This document shows positions 17,958 through 26,047 of a stretch of 64,000 bases of DNA, piece by piece. The notes beneath the pieces were generated by a model that was not told the DNA's origin, searched no databases, and saw only the letters and a program-made list of their open reading frames with translations. Source of the DNA: Brevundimonas pishanensis. GTDB taxonomy: Bacteria; Pseudomonadota; Alphaproteobacteria; Caulobacterales; Caulobacteraceae. Positions within the stretch are counted from its first letter, which is position 1. Each line of letters begins with the position of its first letter. Made by a program: the position numbers and the translations under genes. Where the stretch lies: the NCBI RefSeq assembly GCF_022750635.1, contig NZ_JAJKBG010000005.1, positions 1 to 64,000 on the forward strand. The letters are read 5' to 3'.

Positions 17958-18422
17958 TTAGGCGTCGGCTTTTTTAGCCGAAGCCTTCTTAGCCTTAGGA
18001 GCTTCCTCAGCCGGGGCAGCTTCGACGCGCGGGGCCAGGCCACGAGCGCGAGCATTGATTTCAGCCTTGGTGATCAGGTTGACCGTACCATCCCATTTCG
18101 CAGTCTCGCCAGCACCTTCGATGCCGGTGATTTGCAGAACGGATTCCATCTGACGATGGCCGTTGGTACGACGGTAACCCTGACGGCGGATCTTCTTGAA
18201 GATCTTTACCTTCTCACCCTTACGGGTTTCGATCAGGGTTGCAGCCACCGTGGCGCCTTCGACAACAGGAGCGCCTACAGTAACGCCCTTGTCGCCGCCC
18301 AGCATGAGGACTTCGTTAAAGGAAATAGCAGCGCCAGCATCGCCATCGAGTTTCTCGACAACAACAACGTCGCCCGGTTGGACCCGGTACTGCTTTCCGC
18401 CGGTCTTGATCACCGCGTACAT
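17958..18422 (-). CDS. rplU: 50S ribosomal protein L21
   Basis: L21 begins at the ATG at 18422 (MYAVIKTGGKQYRVQPGD); a longer open frame upstream reads through the leader and is not coding. The ribosomal core runs to about residue 103 (KKIRRQGYRRTNGHRQ) and is followed by an extension of about 50 residues rich in Ala, Lys and Glu, as in other Alphaproteobacteria. A GC-rich hairpin with a T tract lies in the leader 33-57 nt upstream. Confidence 0.96.
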   Translation of the reverse strand: MYAVIKTGGKQYRVQPGDVVVVEKLDGDAGAAISFNEVLMLGGDKGVTVGAPVVEGATVAATLIETRKGEKVKIFKKIRRQGYRRTNGHRQMESVLQITGIEGAGETAKWDGTVNLITKAEINARARGLAPRVEAAPAEEAPKAKKASAKKADA

Positions 18423-18454
18423 ATGAAGCCTCAGCGTGAACGCAAAAATGAATG

Positions 18455-18479
18455 CGCCCGCCGGGCAAACCCGCGGGCG
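18455..18479 (-). promoter_or_regulatory. GC-rich leader hairpin with T tract before rplU
   Basis: CGCCCGC (18455-18461) pairs with GCGGGCG (18473-18479). On the minus strand it is followed by CATTCATTTTTGCG, so it resembles an intrinsic terminator placed 33 nt before the rplU start. It could be an attenuator for L21/L27 or just the end of an upstream transcript. Confidence 0.45.
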
Positions 18480-18698
18480 AAGAGCGGCGACATATACGGA
18501 AGGTAGCGAAAGAGTCAACGCCGTAACGGGCGTTAAAGGCCGGAATTCCCCTTTGCAGACGCAGGATGTGGCCTGATTGCACCCTTTCTGCAAGGGGAAG
18601 TGGCGCTGGGGCCGGGGTGCCTAGACCATTGGTCTTATATAGAGGGGCTGTGGCCCCGCGCGATGCGTCACGTGAAAATAGCGCGCGAGTGCTGTCGA

Positions 18699-18715
18699 CT
18701 GTTACAACATAACAG
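18699..18715 (+). promoter_or_regulatory. Zur-box-like palindrome before the metal gene cluster
   Basis: CTGTTA-CAACA-TAACAG has perfect 6-bp arms and lies 16 nt before the ATG of the membrane-protein gene. Its form is close to the TGTTATAATATAACA-type Zur operators of Alphaproteobacteria. The downstream genes (cation efflux, COG0523 GTPase) fit zinc control. Confidence 0.6.
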
Positions 18716-18730
18716 ATTAAGAGGGGGGGG

Positions 18731-19387
18731 ATGAGCACTGCCGATTTCGCCCAGCCCGTTATTATGTCGCTTGTCGGCGGCGGTTTCGTCGCGGCCAGTC
18801 TGCATGCTGCCTTGCCCACGCACTGGCTGCCCTTCGTTTTGGTGGGCCGCGCGCAAAGCTGGAGCCTGCGCCGTGTGGCGGCTGTCGCTGTATTGGCCGC
18901 TCTGGCCCACGTTCTTACGACGGCGATGATCGGAGCACTGGTCGCGGTTGCGGGCGTGGCGCTCGACCGTTGGCTGCATGGTGTGCTGCCGCACCTGTCG
19001 GCGGCGCTACTTTTCCTTTTTGGTGCCTTCTATCTGGCCCGCTATTGGCACCGCACGACGGTGCCGGACTGCAAGGGCTGTGAGCATGACGAGCCCAAGG
19101 TTTCCGATCGTGCGGCCTTCTGGGGATTGATGGCGCTGATGGCGGCATCTCCCGGCGAAGTGCTGCTGCCTTTATATCTTACGACAGCGACCCACGGAGT
19201 AGGGGTATTTCTAGCTCTGACGGCCGGATTTGCCCTTGGCACCATGGCAGGAATGCTGGTGCTCACCTCTCTGGCGATGGCAGGCTATTCCGTGCTGAGG
19301 CTGGAGCGCTGGGCCCGATATGAAGGTGTAGTGCTGGGCGCGTCTCTGATTGTGCTCGGGTTTGTAATGGCCTTCCATCCGGCCTGA
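18731..19387 (+). CDS. Polytopic membrane protein, possible metal transporter
   Basis: A 218-residue inner-membrane protein with about six hydrophobic segments. The first carries GGFVAASLHAALPTHWLPFVLVGRA (in part), with histidines spaced like those in the first helix of NreB/RcnA/UreH-type nickel-cobalt transporters. A short cytoplasmic or periplasmic loop has CKGCEHDE near residue 115, a potential metal site. A Zur-like palindrome lies directly upstream and a CDF zinc exporter directly downstream. A role in divalent metal transport is inferred from these points; the family was not recognised with certainty. Confidence 0.6.
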   Translation: MSTADFAQPVIMSLVGGGFVAASLHAALPTHWLPFVLVGRAQSWSLRRVAAVAVLAALAHVLTTAMIGALVAVAGVALDRWLHGVLPHLSAALLFLFGAFYLARYWHRTTVPDCKGCEHDEPKVSDRAAFWGLMALMAASPGEVLLPLYLTTATHGVGVFLALTAGFALGTMAGMLVLTSLAMAGYSVLRLERWARYEGVVLGASLIVLGFVMAFHPA

Positions 19388-19411
19388 GCTGATAAGTTAT
19401 ACATTTACATT

Positions 19412-19430
19412 CAGATAGTTATGTTATCTG
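19412..19430 (+). promoter_or_regulatory. Operator-like palindrome before the CDF exporter gene
   Basis: CAGATA (19412-19417) and TATCTG (19425-19430) are perfect arms around GTTATGT. The site lies 42 nt before the exporter start in a locally AT-rich spacer. It has no T tract, so an operator is more likely than a terminator; the regulator is unknown. Confidence 0.4.
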
Positions 19431-19471
19431 GATGGCTTGACGTGGCGTATTGACGGTTCCAAGTGGAAAGC

Positions 19472-20443
19472 ATGGCACACGATCATTCAGCGCACGCTCA
19501 CGAGCATGCCCCTTCCGACCACTCCGGTCACGACCACAGCCACGGCCATCACCACCACGACATAGGTGGGCATCATCATGGTCCGACCGATACGGGCGAC
19601 TGGCGCTATGGTGTGGGTCTGGCCGTCAATCTGTTGTTCGTCATGGTCGAGTTTGGCGCAGGATGGTGGGCCGGTTCATCGGCGCTGATGGCCGATGCGG
19701 GGCACAATCTTTCGGACGTGCTGGGTCTGGCCATGGCGGGCGGCGCTGCTTTGCTGGCCCGCAGGGCTGCGGGGCCGCGGCGTACCTATGGATATGGCAA
19801 GGCGACCGTGCTGGCAGCGCTGGGTAATGCGCTGCTGCTGATCTTTGCCTGCGGTGCAATCACCTTTGAAGCCATCCACCGCATGACCCAGCCCGCGCCT
19901 TTGCAAAGCGGGGTCATTATTGTGGTGGCGGCCATCGGCTTTGTGATCAACCTGGGTACGGCCCTGCTTTTCATGAAGGACCAGCACAAGGACCTGAACG
20001 TCAAAGGGGCTTACCTGCACATGATGGCCGATGCGGGTGTGTCGCTGGGCGTCGTGCTGGCGGGCGTCATTATCATGTTCACCGGCTGGTCGATCGTCGA
20101 TGCCATCGTCAGCCTGCTGATCGTGGCTGTGATCATGGTCTCGACGTGGGGACTGCTGAAGGACTCGGTCAACCTCGCGCTGGATGCTGCCCCCCGACGT
20201 CTGGATCCTTCAGATATCCGCCAGCAGTTGCTGGCGCTGGAAGGGGTGAGCGCCATTCACGATCTGCACGTCTGGGGTCTGTCGACGACCGATGCCGCGC
20301 TGACCGCACACATTGTGCATGAGCGGGCCGACGCCGATGCCCTGTTGGCCGAGGCGCAAAAGTTGGCGAAGGGCCGTTTCGGTATCGGCCACACCACGCT
20401 TCAGCTTGAGCGGACGGCGCTGGACGACTGCAACCATTGCTAA
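19472..20443 (+). CDS. Cation diffusion facilitator, zinc efflux (CzcD/ZitB type)
   Basis: A CDF antiporter that exports Zn2+ (possibly Cd2+ or Co2+) from the cytoplasm in exchange for protons. The N-terminus is very rich in histidine (residues 1-35). Six transmembrane helices carry the two HxxxD metal sites of zinc-type CDFs: ADAGHNLSDVLG in helix 2 and HMMADAGVSLG in helix 5. The C-terminal cytoplasmic dimerisation domain follows (DLHVWGLSTTDAALTAH). ATG 19472 begins the His-rich tail with GGAAAG just upstream; a GTG three codons earlier is possible. Confidence 0.93.
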   Translation: MAHDHSAHAHEHAPSDHSGHDHSHGHHHHDIGGHHHGPTDTGDWRYGVGLAVNLLFVMVEFGAGWWAGSSALMADAGHNLSDVLGLAMAGGAALLARRAAGPRRTYGYGKATVLAALGNALLLIFACGAITFEAIHRMTQPAPLQSGVIIVVAAIGFVINLGTALLFMKDQHKDLNVKGAYLHMMADAGVSLGVVLAGVIIMFTGWSIVDAIVSLLIVAVIMVSTWGLLKDSVNLALDAAPRRLDPSDIRQQLLALEGVSAIHDLHVWGLSTTDAALTAHIVHERADADALLAEAQKLAKGRFGIGHTTLQLERTALDDCNHC

Positions 20444-20494
20444 AAGGTCGAGAGGGGTCTTTCCAACGGGGCTGTGACGCGCCATCTAGCGGTC

Positions 20495-21598
20495 ATGACC
20501 CAGAAGACCCCTGTCACCGTCCTGACCGGCTACCTCGGTGCCGGCAAAACCACCCTGCTGAACCGCATCCTCACCGAGGATCACGGCAAGCGTTACGCCG
20601 TCATCGTCAACGAGTTCGGCGAGATCGGTATCGACAACGACCTGGTGGTCGGTGCCGATGAAGACGTGTTCGAAATGAACAACGGCTGCGTCTGCTGCAC
20701 GGTGCGCGGGGACCTGATCCGCGTGGTCAACGGACTGATGAAGCGCCAGCGTCCGGGCAAGCCTGCGTTCGACGCCATCATAGTCGAAACGACCGGCCTT
20801 GCTGACCCGGGGCCGGTGGCCCAGACCTTCTTCGTCGATGACGAGGTCAAGGCCAAGACCCAGCTGGACAGCGTGACCACGCTGGTGGACGCCAAACACG
20901 TCATGGCGCGTCTGGATGACTCCAAAGAAGCCCGCGAGCAGGTGGCCTTTGCCGACCGCATCATCCTGAACAAGGTTGATCTGGTGTCGGAAGCCGAACT
21001 GGTCGCCGTCGAGAAGCGCCTGCGCGGTCTGAACCCTCTGGCTCCGATCATCCGCGCCGAGCGTTCGAACGTGCCGCTGGACAAGGTGCTGGGCCTGAAC
21101 GCCTTTGACCTGAACCGTATTCTGGAAGCCAACCCCAGCTTCGCCAATCCGCCGCACGGCGAGGACGGCCACGTCCACGACGAGCGCTGTGGCCATCATG
21201 ACCATGATCACCATCACGATCATGACCATGTCCACGACGAGAACTGCGGACATGGCGAGCACTGCGACCACGATCATCATGCCCGCGGCCACAACCACCA
21301 TGACGACATTAAGGGCTATTCCTTCTCGCTGGACCGCCCGCTGAACGGCGCAAAGTTCACGGCATGGCTGGATAAGCTACTGGGCGAGCAGGGCCAGAAC
21401 ATCCTGCGCGCCAAGGGCATCATCGATGTCGCCGGTGAAGGCCGCCGTCTGGTCTTCCAGGCCGTGCACATGATCCTCGAAGGTGACCTGCAGGAGCCGT
21501 GGGGCGAGAACGAGCGTCGATGGAGCCGCGCAGTCTTTATCGGTCGCGACCTGAACGAAGCCGAGCTTAAGGCTGGCTTCGAGGCCTGTGCCGCGTGA
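20495..21598 (+). CDS. COG0523 (CobW/ZigA-type) metallochaperone GTPase
   Basis: A SIMIBI-class GTPase that inserts or delivers metal, in this context probably zinc, to client proteins. Walker A is [14 protein letters not shown], the metal motif is CVCC ([13 protein letters not shown]), Walker B/G3 is [10 protein letters not shown] and the guanine motif is NKVD. A loop of about 55 residues after the GTPase domain (21170-21310) is extremely rich in His, Asp and Cys. The C-terminal CobW domain ends the protein. ATG 20495 gives the family-typical start; a GTG at 20474 would add seven residues. Together with the exporter upstream it forms a zinc homeostasis unit. Confidence 0.92.
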   Translation: MTQKTPVTVLTGYLGAGKTTLLNRILTEDHGKRYAVIVNEFGEIGIDNDLVVGADEDVFEMNNGCVCCTVRGDLIRVVNGLMKRQRPGKPAFDAIIVETTGLADPGPVAQTFFVDDEVKAKTQLDSVTTLVDAKHVMARLDDSKEAREQVAFADRIILNKVDLVSEAELVAVEKRLRGLNPLAPIIRAERSNVPLDKVLGLNAFDLNRILEANPSFANPPHGEDGHVHDERCGHHDHDHHHDHDHVHDENCGHGEHCDHDHHARGHNHHDDIKGYSFSLDRPLNGAKFTAWLDKLLGEQGQNILRAKGIIDVAGEGRRLVFQAVHMILEGDLQEPWGENERRWSRAVFIGRDLNEAELKAGFEACAA

Positions 21599-21804
21599 GC
21601 GGCGAACGCAATCGTGTCGAAGCCAAGCTGGTCTTTCGACCGGGTGACTTCGATGTCGTGAAGTCGGGCGACCATGTGCGCTGTGCCGTGACGGGCGAGC
21701 CGATCACTGTGGATGCGCTGACCTATTGGTATAGCGAGTTGCAGGAAGCCTATTCGGCCCCCGAGCACCTGATCGCGCGTTTACGAGAGCTCAAGCGCAT
21801 CTAG
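21595..21804 (+). CDS. DUF2093 family protein
   Basis: A 69-residue cytoplasmic protein of the alphaproteobacterial DUF2093 family, recognised from [25 protein letters not shown] and [12 protein letters not shown]. It contains a single cysteine followed by a TGEPI turn. It starts at a GTG that overlaps the GTPase stop by 4 nt (GTGA), so the two are translationally coupled. Function unknown; the coupling hints that it may be a client or partner of the metallochaperone. Confidence 0.85.
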   Translation: MSGERNRVEAKLVFRPGDFDVVKSGDHVRCAVTGEPITVDALTYWYSELQEAYSAPEHLIARLRELKRI

Positions 21805-21825
21805 GCGCTTTTGATCGAACCGATG

Positions 21826-21861
21826 AAAAAACGGCCATCGCTTCTCGCGGTGGCCGTTTTT
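21826..21861. terminator. Bidirectional terminator
   Basis: ACGGCCATCGC (21831-21841) and GCGGTGGCCGT (21847-21857) form a stem with one wobble, preceded by six A and followed by five T. It separates the zinc cluster from the convergent methyltransferase gene. Confidence 0.88.
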
Positions 21862-21893
21862 GCTTCCGTAAAGGATACGCTTCGAAGGCGCGC

Positions 21894-22754
21894 TTACAGG
21901 TAGCGCAACTCGAAATCGTTTTCGCGGGCGTGGCGCTCTACATCGGGATTATGGATGTAGATGGTGTTGTCCGGCTTCTTGCCCCAACGTTCGATGTTAT
22001 TCGGGTCGAACTGGTGCAGGGCGTTGCCCGTCCATTGCCATGGGCTGTAGTTCAGCATCTGGAAGAAATCGATATATTCCGGAGTGTGAGTATTCTCGGC
22101 CAGAATAACAGGGCGATTGGTCAAAATAGTCTTCAATAGACCATTGAGCGTCAGTAGTTCGGCACCCTCTACATCGATCTTGATGATGTCCGGGCGAAGA
22201 TCGACGGAATCGCCTTGGAAGAAGGCCAAGCGCTCTTTGAAGATGGCGATGTCGCGACCGTGGCGGTTGTTGGCAAACCAATCGGCACCCCAACCGGTAC
22301 GGTAGAGATCCCGCTGCGTCGTTGCCAACGGCGTGATCAGCAGCCTGTCCACGACCGGCGTGTACAAATCCAGGAAGGCGTTGGCGTCCGACAGCCCGAA
22401 TGGATAGGTGCGCACCTTGGGCAGATTGGCCGTATAGGCCGTCAAAATCCGGTAGCACACAGGATTGGGCTCAAAAGAAATGATCGGCGTGTGATCATTC
22501 AGCAGTCGATACGAGTTAATCGACTGCCCGCAGTTGGCACCAATATCCACGAACTGTTTGGCATTCTGGAATTTGGCGAGAAAATAGAAGTCTTCGTCGT
22601 GAACTTTGTTGCGATCTTCTTCACGCAAAAGAAGCGGTTGTTCCATTGGCCTGACAGGATCAACGATGCCGCCCCATTCCTTCATCATGTGGGTTGGCTC
22701 GTTCCAGGAGCATAGCGTCTCCCAGTCAACGAATTCCGCGATCTCGTGGTCCAT
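21894..22754 (-). CDS. FkbM family methyltransferase
   Basis: A 286-residue SAM-dependent O-methyltransferase of the FkbM type. Motif I is FVDIGANCGQSINSY, preceded by the region that carries the substrate cap; motif II is IISFEPNPVCYRIL; DIIKIDVEGAELLTL is the FkbM signature. Such enzymes usually methylate sugars of surface polysaccharides or glycolipids, which would fit the nucleotide-sugar genes elsewhere in the window. The start at 22754 is followed by a normal N-terminus without signal. Upstream DNA is AT-rich and unlike the surrounding genome. Confidence 0.88.
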   Translation of the reverse strand: MDHEIAEFVDWETLCSWNEPTHMMKEWGGIVDPVRPMEQPLLLREEDRNKVHDEDFYFLAKFQNAKQFVDIGANCGQSINSYRLLNDHTPIISFEPNPVCYRILTAYTANLPKVRTYPFGLSDANAFLDLYTPVVDRLLITPLATTQRDLYRTGWGADWFANNRHGRDIAIFKERLAFFQGDSVDLRPDIIKIDVEGAELLTLNGLLKTILTNRPVILAENTHTPEYIDFFQMLNYSPWQWTGNALHQFDPNNIERWGKKPDNTIYIHNPDVERHARENDFELRYL

Positions 22755-23044
22755 CTAAAGCTCTTATTGTTCCGTTTGAATATCTTTACACTAGATTTAA
22801 TAGCGATAATTCAAACAAGGTAAGTAGAGGAGTCGTACGGATAATTGTCTCCGAATTGACTCGAATGTAGCTGAAGACGTGTTCGATTCAATAATTCAAA
22901 TTATGGCGATATTTACATCGTTATATCCAGCAATATGTATATCGTTGTAATTCATAATTGAATATCGTTATTTACAATTCAAATTATACTATAGAAAACG
23001 GATATTTCTGCGAAATTTAAAGCAAAGCTAAACGGAAACGGGCT
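22755..23044. other. AT-rich spacer with a 12-bp direct repeat
   Basis: This 290-bp spacer is much richer in A and T than its surroundings. AATTCAAATTAT occurs twice (22893-22904 and 22976-22987) and ATCGTTAT or close variants recur between them. No coding frame is credible. It probably holds the promoter of the FkbM gene and may bind an AT-preferring nucleoid protein. Confidence 0.7.
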
Positions 23045-24073
23045 TTATTCCAGCCAAGGATTTGGAGCAAAGGTCGCCAACTGGTCCATCAGGAAACGTT
23101 CGCGGCGGCTTTGGATGCGCGAGTACTCCCAAGCCTTCAGATGCATGTCCTGATGCCGTTCCAGCAGTTTGCTACCAGCCGGTGTCATGACGATCACAAG
23201 CTCTTCGCCATAGCGGTCCATCGGCTCGTTCCTCAGGTACTGCGCGCTGAGGGTGTCCTGCTTGAGAGCCCGCGAAATCGGGCCGCTCTGGTCGATGTCA
23301 ATCGGCGCGGTGGTGACGTACAGAAGTTCATAGCCGCAGGTGCTGGCCAGTGCCTGCGCCGAGCCTGGCGAGAACAGGTGCACGTGTTCGGGATAGCCGT
23401 ACCAGATATAGTGGGAATGGCCGTAAACCAGTGGGAACAGTGCAGCCGAGTTCGGCAGGAACGATATGACCAGTCCGTCCGGGCTGATGACTTGGCGCAA
23501 CTCCCGCAGGAATGCGAACGGATCGGTGAAGTGCTCCAGCGCATGGTAGGAGTAGACTGCGCTGCACTCGTCCGGTTGTTCAGCGAGAAACTCTTGGGCG
23601 GGACGGGCGTGGATGTCGAGATTGCCCCGAGCCCGGCCCTGTTCTACTGCGGTTCGGTTCAACTCGGTGCCGGACGCTTTATAGCCGAGGTCTTTCAGGG
23701 CTTGGACGGTGCCGCCAAAGGCGCATCCGAACTCGTGCACATGGGCATCGGGAGCAATCCCGAAGGCGTTCAGGATATCGACAACGCGACGTGAGCGCTC
23801 ATGCGTTTTAGAGGCGTTGTAGTCACCCTCCACATTGTACCAAGTCTTGGAAACTTCAGGATATTCTACGTTGTAGAAGTGATCCAGAACGTCTGACGGC
23901 GGATCGTCAAAACGGATATAGGCGCAGCAGGGGCAACGTTTCGATTGGTGGAATACACCCTTGTACTCGCGACCGAGCGGATAGGTGGCTTGAACACTGG
24001 GGATCAGAAGCGAGGGATCGGAGATTGCACAGGGCATATCTCGCTCGAGCCTTTGGTACGCATTCGATGTCAT
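23045..24073 (-). CDS. Class I SAM-dependent methyltransferase with N-terminal CxxC-type motif
   Basis: A 342-residue protein. Residues about 45-55 have CPCC in a basic context (KRCPCCAYIRF). The methyltransferase core starts near residue 100 with VHEFGCAFGGTVQALKDLGY (motif I), then SGTELN (motif II) and AVYSYHALEHFTDPFAFLRE (motif IV and post-motif, typical of the Methyltransf_11/23 group). It resembles methyltransferases of polysaccharide or nucleotide-sugar pathways. AT-rich spacers on both sides set it, with the FkbM gene, apart from the host sequence, suggesting joint acquisition. The substrate cannot be read. Confidence 0.82.
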   Translation of the reverse strand: MTSNAYQRLERDMPCAISDPSLLIPSVQATYPLGREYKGVFHQSKRCPCCAYIRFDDPPSDVLDHFYNVEYPEVSKTWYNVEGDYNASKTHERSRRVVDILNAFGIAPDAHVHEFGCAFGGTVQALKDLGYKASGTELNRTAVEQGRARGNLDIHARPAQEFLAEQPDECSAVYSYHALEHFTDPFAFLRELRQVISPDGLVISFLPNSAALFPLVYGHSHYIWYGYPEHVHLFSPGSAQALASTCGYELLYVTTAPIDIDQSGPISRALKQDTLSAQYLRNEPMDRYGEELVIVMTPAGSKLLERHQDMHLKAWEYSRIQSRRERFLMDQLATFAPNPWLE

Positions 24074-24277
24074 ACGTGCGTCGTCCCTGTATTGGTAGAA
24101 TTTGACTATCTATACTTATGTAAATGAACCACCGATTTAGTACGTAGGACACTATGTGTACTTGTTTGTCGAATTGACAGTTAGAAAATGTTACTTACAT
24201 CAATTAAGTATCAGCGAATTTTATGTAACTGCTCTGAATTATCAGGTTGAATCGCCGAAATTTATGTAAATCTTGCT

Positions 24278-24970
24278 TTAGGTTGTCGTGTTTTTAGCCA
24301 GCCACGATTTCATTAGCGATAACAACGCTCGCGGCTGTTCTAACGGGATCATATGCCCGGAACCTTGCACACTGGCCCGATCAGCGCCGCGAATGCCGTA
24401 CTGTAGCTCGTCTTGCTCTTCTTCGGATCGCAACATGTCGGCGTCCGCGGAAATAATCAGCGTCGGGACCGTGATTTTGGATAGCTGATCTATATCGCCC
24501 GAACGGGCCAGAGCCGACTGTCGGTGGAATACATGCCCGCCCAGTCTCAGTCCCATATCCCGCACCCGCGCCAGCATTTGCGCATCGTCTTTCAAATCAG
24601 GATGTAGCGAAGACTGGATGGCAGGGCGGCTGAGCCCTTTGAAACGCTCCGGCGGAGATTTGAGAGCACTTCTGCGCTGACGGATCATCTCTTCGGTGTC
24701 ACCCCGCGCCGAGGTGGCAATCAACATCAGGCTCTCGACCTTTTCAGGTACAAGGCGGGCAATCTCGCGCGCGACATACCCGCCCATCGAAAAACCGGCC
24801 AAATGAAAGCGCTCGGGAAGTCGGGGCAGGAGCGCCGTGGCCATCTCCTCGATGGTTTCTCCCTCGCGCAAGGCCAGCGGGATCACAGGTCCAAAATCTT
24901 CGAGCGGAGCGATCAGATCGTCCCACAAGGTTTCGTCGGCCATGAAGCCCGAGATCAGCACAACAGCCAT
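24278..24970 (-). CDS. Alpha/beta hydrolase
   Basis: A 230-residue cytoplasmic hydrolase without signal peptide. The nucleophile elbow is AGFSMGGYVA (Ser about 80), the acid lies in IISADADMLRS and the catalytic histidine in GSGHMIPLEQP. The closest general type is the small esterase/MhpC-like or pimeloyl-ester-like group; the substrate is unknown. It diverges from the WD40 gene over about 95 bp. Confidence 0.82.
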   Translation of the reverse strand: MAVVLISGFMADETLWDDLIAPLEDFGPVIPLALREGETIEEMATALLPRLPERFHLAGFSMGGYVAREIARLVPEKVESLMLIATSARGDTEEMIRQRRSALKSPPERFKGLSRPAIQSSLHPDLKDDAQMLARVRDMGLRLGGHVFHRQSALARSGDIDQLSKITVPTLIISADADMLRSEEEQDELQYGIRGADRASVQGSGHMIPLEQPRALLSLMKSWLAKNTTT

Positions 24971-25064
24971 AAGCCTGCTCCCATTCTGCCCTTTCCCTAT
25001 AGGCGCGCCCGTCCGGCGCGGCTATGAGCAGGGACACGACTGTTTACGCCTCCCAGAGACACCG

Positions 25065-26024
25065 ATGAACTTCTCTTTCGACGCCCAGATCACCGCCGCC
25101 CTGTTCGACAAAACACAGGCCGTGTTCGCCTTGGGTGACGGATCCGTCCGTTTCGAGGATGGTGCCCGAAACGAAGTGCATGACGGAGCTGTCCTGTGCG
25201 CTTGCGTCCACCCTTCGGGGGACGGCATCGTCACCGGCGGCGATGACGGAAAAATCGTCTGGAGCCGTCCGGGCGAGGCGATCCTGCTGGCCGAGGGGAA
25301 GGGCTGGATCGACTCCATCGCTGCCAGCGCGGAATCGGGCCTGATCGCATTTTCTGCGGGGCGCACGCTTTCGGTCATCGACAGTAAAGATGCAGTCTTC
25401 CGCCGCGACTTTCAGCACGAGCGTACTGTCTCGGGCGTGGCGTTCGACCCCAAGGGCCGCCGAGTTGCCACCTCGACCTATGGCGGGGCGTGGTTGTGGT
25501 ATGCGCGCATCGAGCAGCAGCAACCCGTAAAGCTTCAGTGGGCGGGCTCGCACCTGTCGGTAGGGTTCTCACCGGACGGTGCCTTTGTCGTCACCTCGAT
25601 GCAGGACAACCAACTGCACGGCTGGCGTCTGAAGGACCAGCGCAACATGCGCATGGGGGGCTATCCGGCCAAGATCAAATCCTTCTCCTTTCTGTCCAAG
25701 GGCCAGCTGATGGCGACGTCGGGCGCACAGGGTGTGGTGCTGTGGCCGTTTATCGGCTCCAACGGCCCTATGGGGCGCGAGGCGACCGAGATCGGCTATG
25801 ACGAGACGACCCTGATCTCGATGGTCGCCTCGGTGCCGGAGCAGGGCCGCCTGGTGGCCGGTCTGGAAGATGGCCGCGTATGGTGGGCCGATCCGGCAGG
25901 CCGCGGGCTGGACTTCATCAAAAAGGACAAGGGCGCGCCGATCACCGCACTGGCAATGAGCCGTGGTGCCGCGCGCATGGCATGGGCAGACGAAGACGGT
26001 AACGCGGGCGTTCACGCCTTTTAA
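25065..26024 (+). CDS. WD40 repeat protein
   Basis: A 319-residue beta-propeller protein without signal peptide. Repeat units are visible as VLCACVHPSGDGIVTGGDDGKIVW, GVAFDPKGRRVATSTYGGAWLW, SVGFSPDGAFVVTSMQDNQLHGW and SFLSKGQLMATSGAQGVVLW (motifs given in part), spaced about 40-45 residues apart and ending each in the W-like position. Likely a cytoplasmic scaffold. The ATG at 25065 is the first start that gives a sensible N-terminus; upstream codons in this frame overlap the divergent hydrolase gene. mtgA follows after 23 nt. Confidence 0.82.
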   Translation: MNFSFDAQITAALFDKTQAVFALGDGSVRFEDGARNEVHDGAVLCACVHPSGDGIVTGGDDGKIVWSRPGEAILLAEGKGWIDSIAASAESGLIAFSAGRTLSVIDSKDAVFRRDFQHERTVSGVAFDPKGRRVATSTYGGAWLWYARIEQQQPVKLQWAGSHLSVGFSPDGAFVVTSMQDNQLHGWRLKDQRNMRMGGYPAKIKSFSFLSKGQLMATSGAQGVVLWPFIGSNGPMGREATEIGYDETTLISMVASVPEQGRLVAGLEDGRVWWADPAGRGLDFIKKDKGAPITALAMSRGAARMAWADEDGNAGVHAF

Positions 26025-26047
26025 GCTGTCGAGCAAGGGATCGGGGA

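Larger units (their letters stand above)
18423..18730. other. 308-bp divergent spacer between rplU and the metal cluster
   Basis: No gene is seen. The left end is the rplU leader with a GC-rich hairpin (18455-18479). The right end holds the CTGTTA-N5-TAACAG palindrome (18699-18715) just before the membrane-protein gene, and a G-rich ribosome site. The two promoters must lie between. Confidence 0.7.

Noticed and set aside
18731..19387. Naming the membrane protein a nickel/cobalt exporter of the RcnA type
   Set aside because: The characteristic HxxxxD motif and the His-rich loop of RcnA are not clearly present; only the general layout and histidines of the first helix are similar.
21894..24277. 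The AT-rich methyltransferase region as part of a prophage or insertion sequence
   Set aside because: No integrase, transposase, terminal inverted repeats or tRNA-type attachment site is visible.
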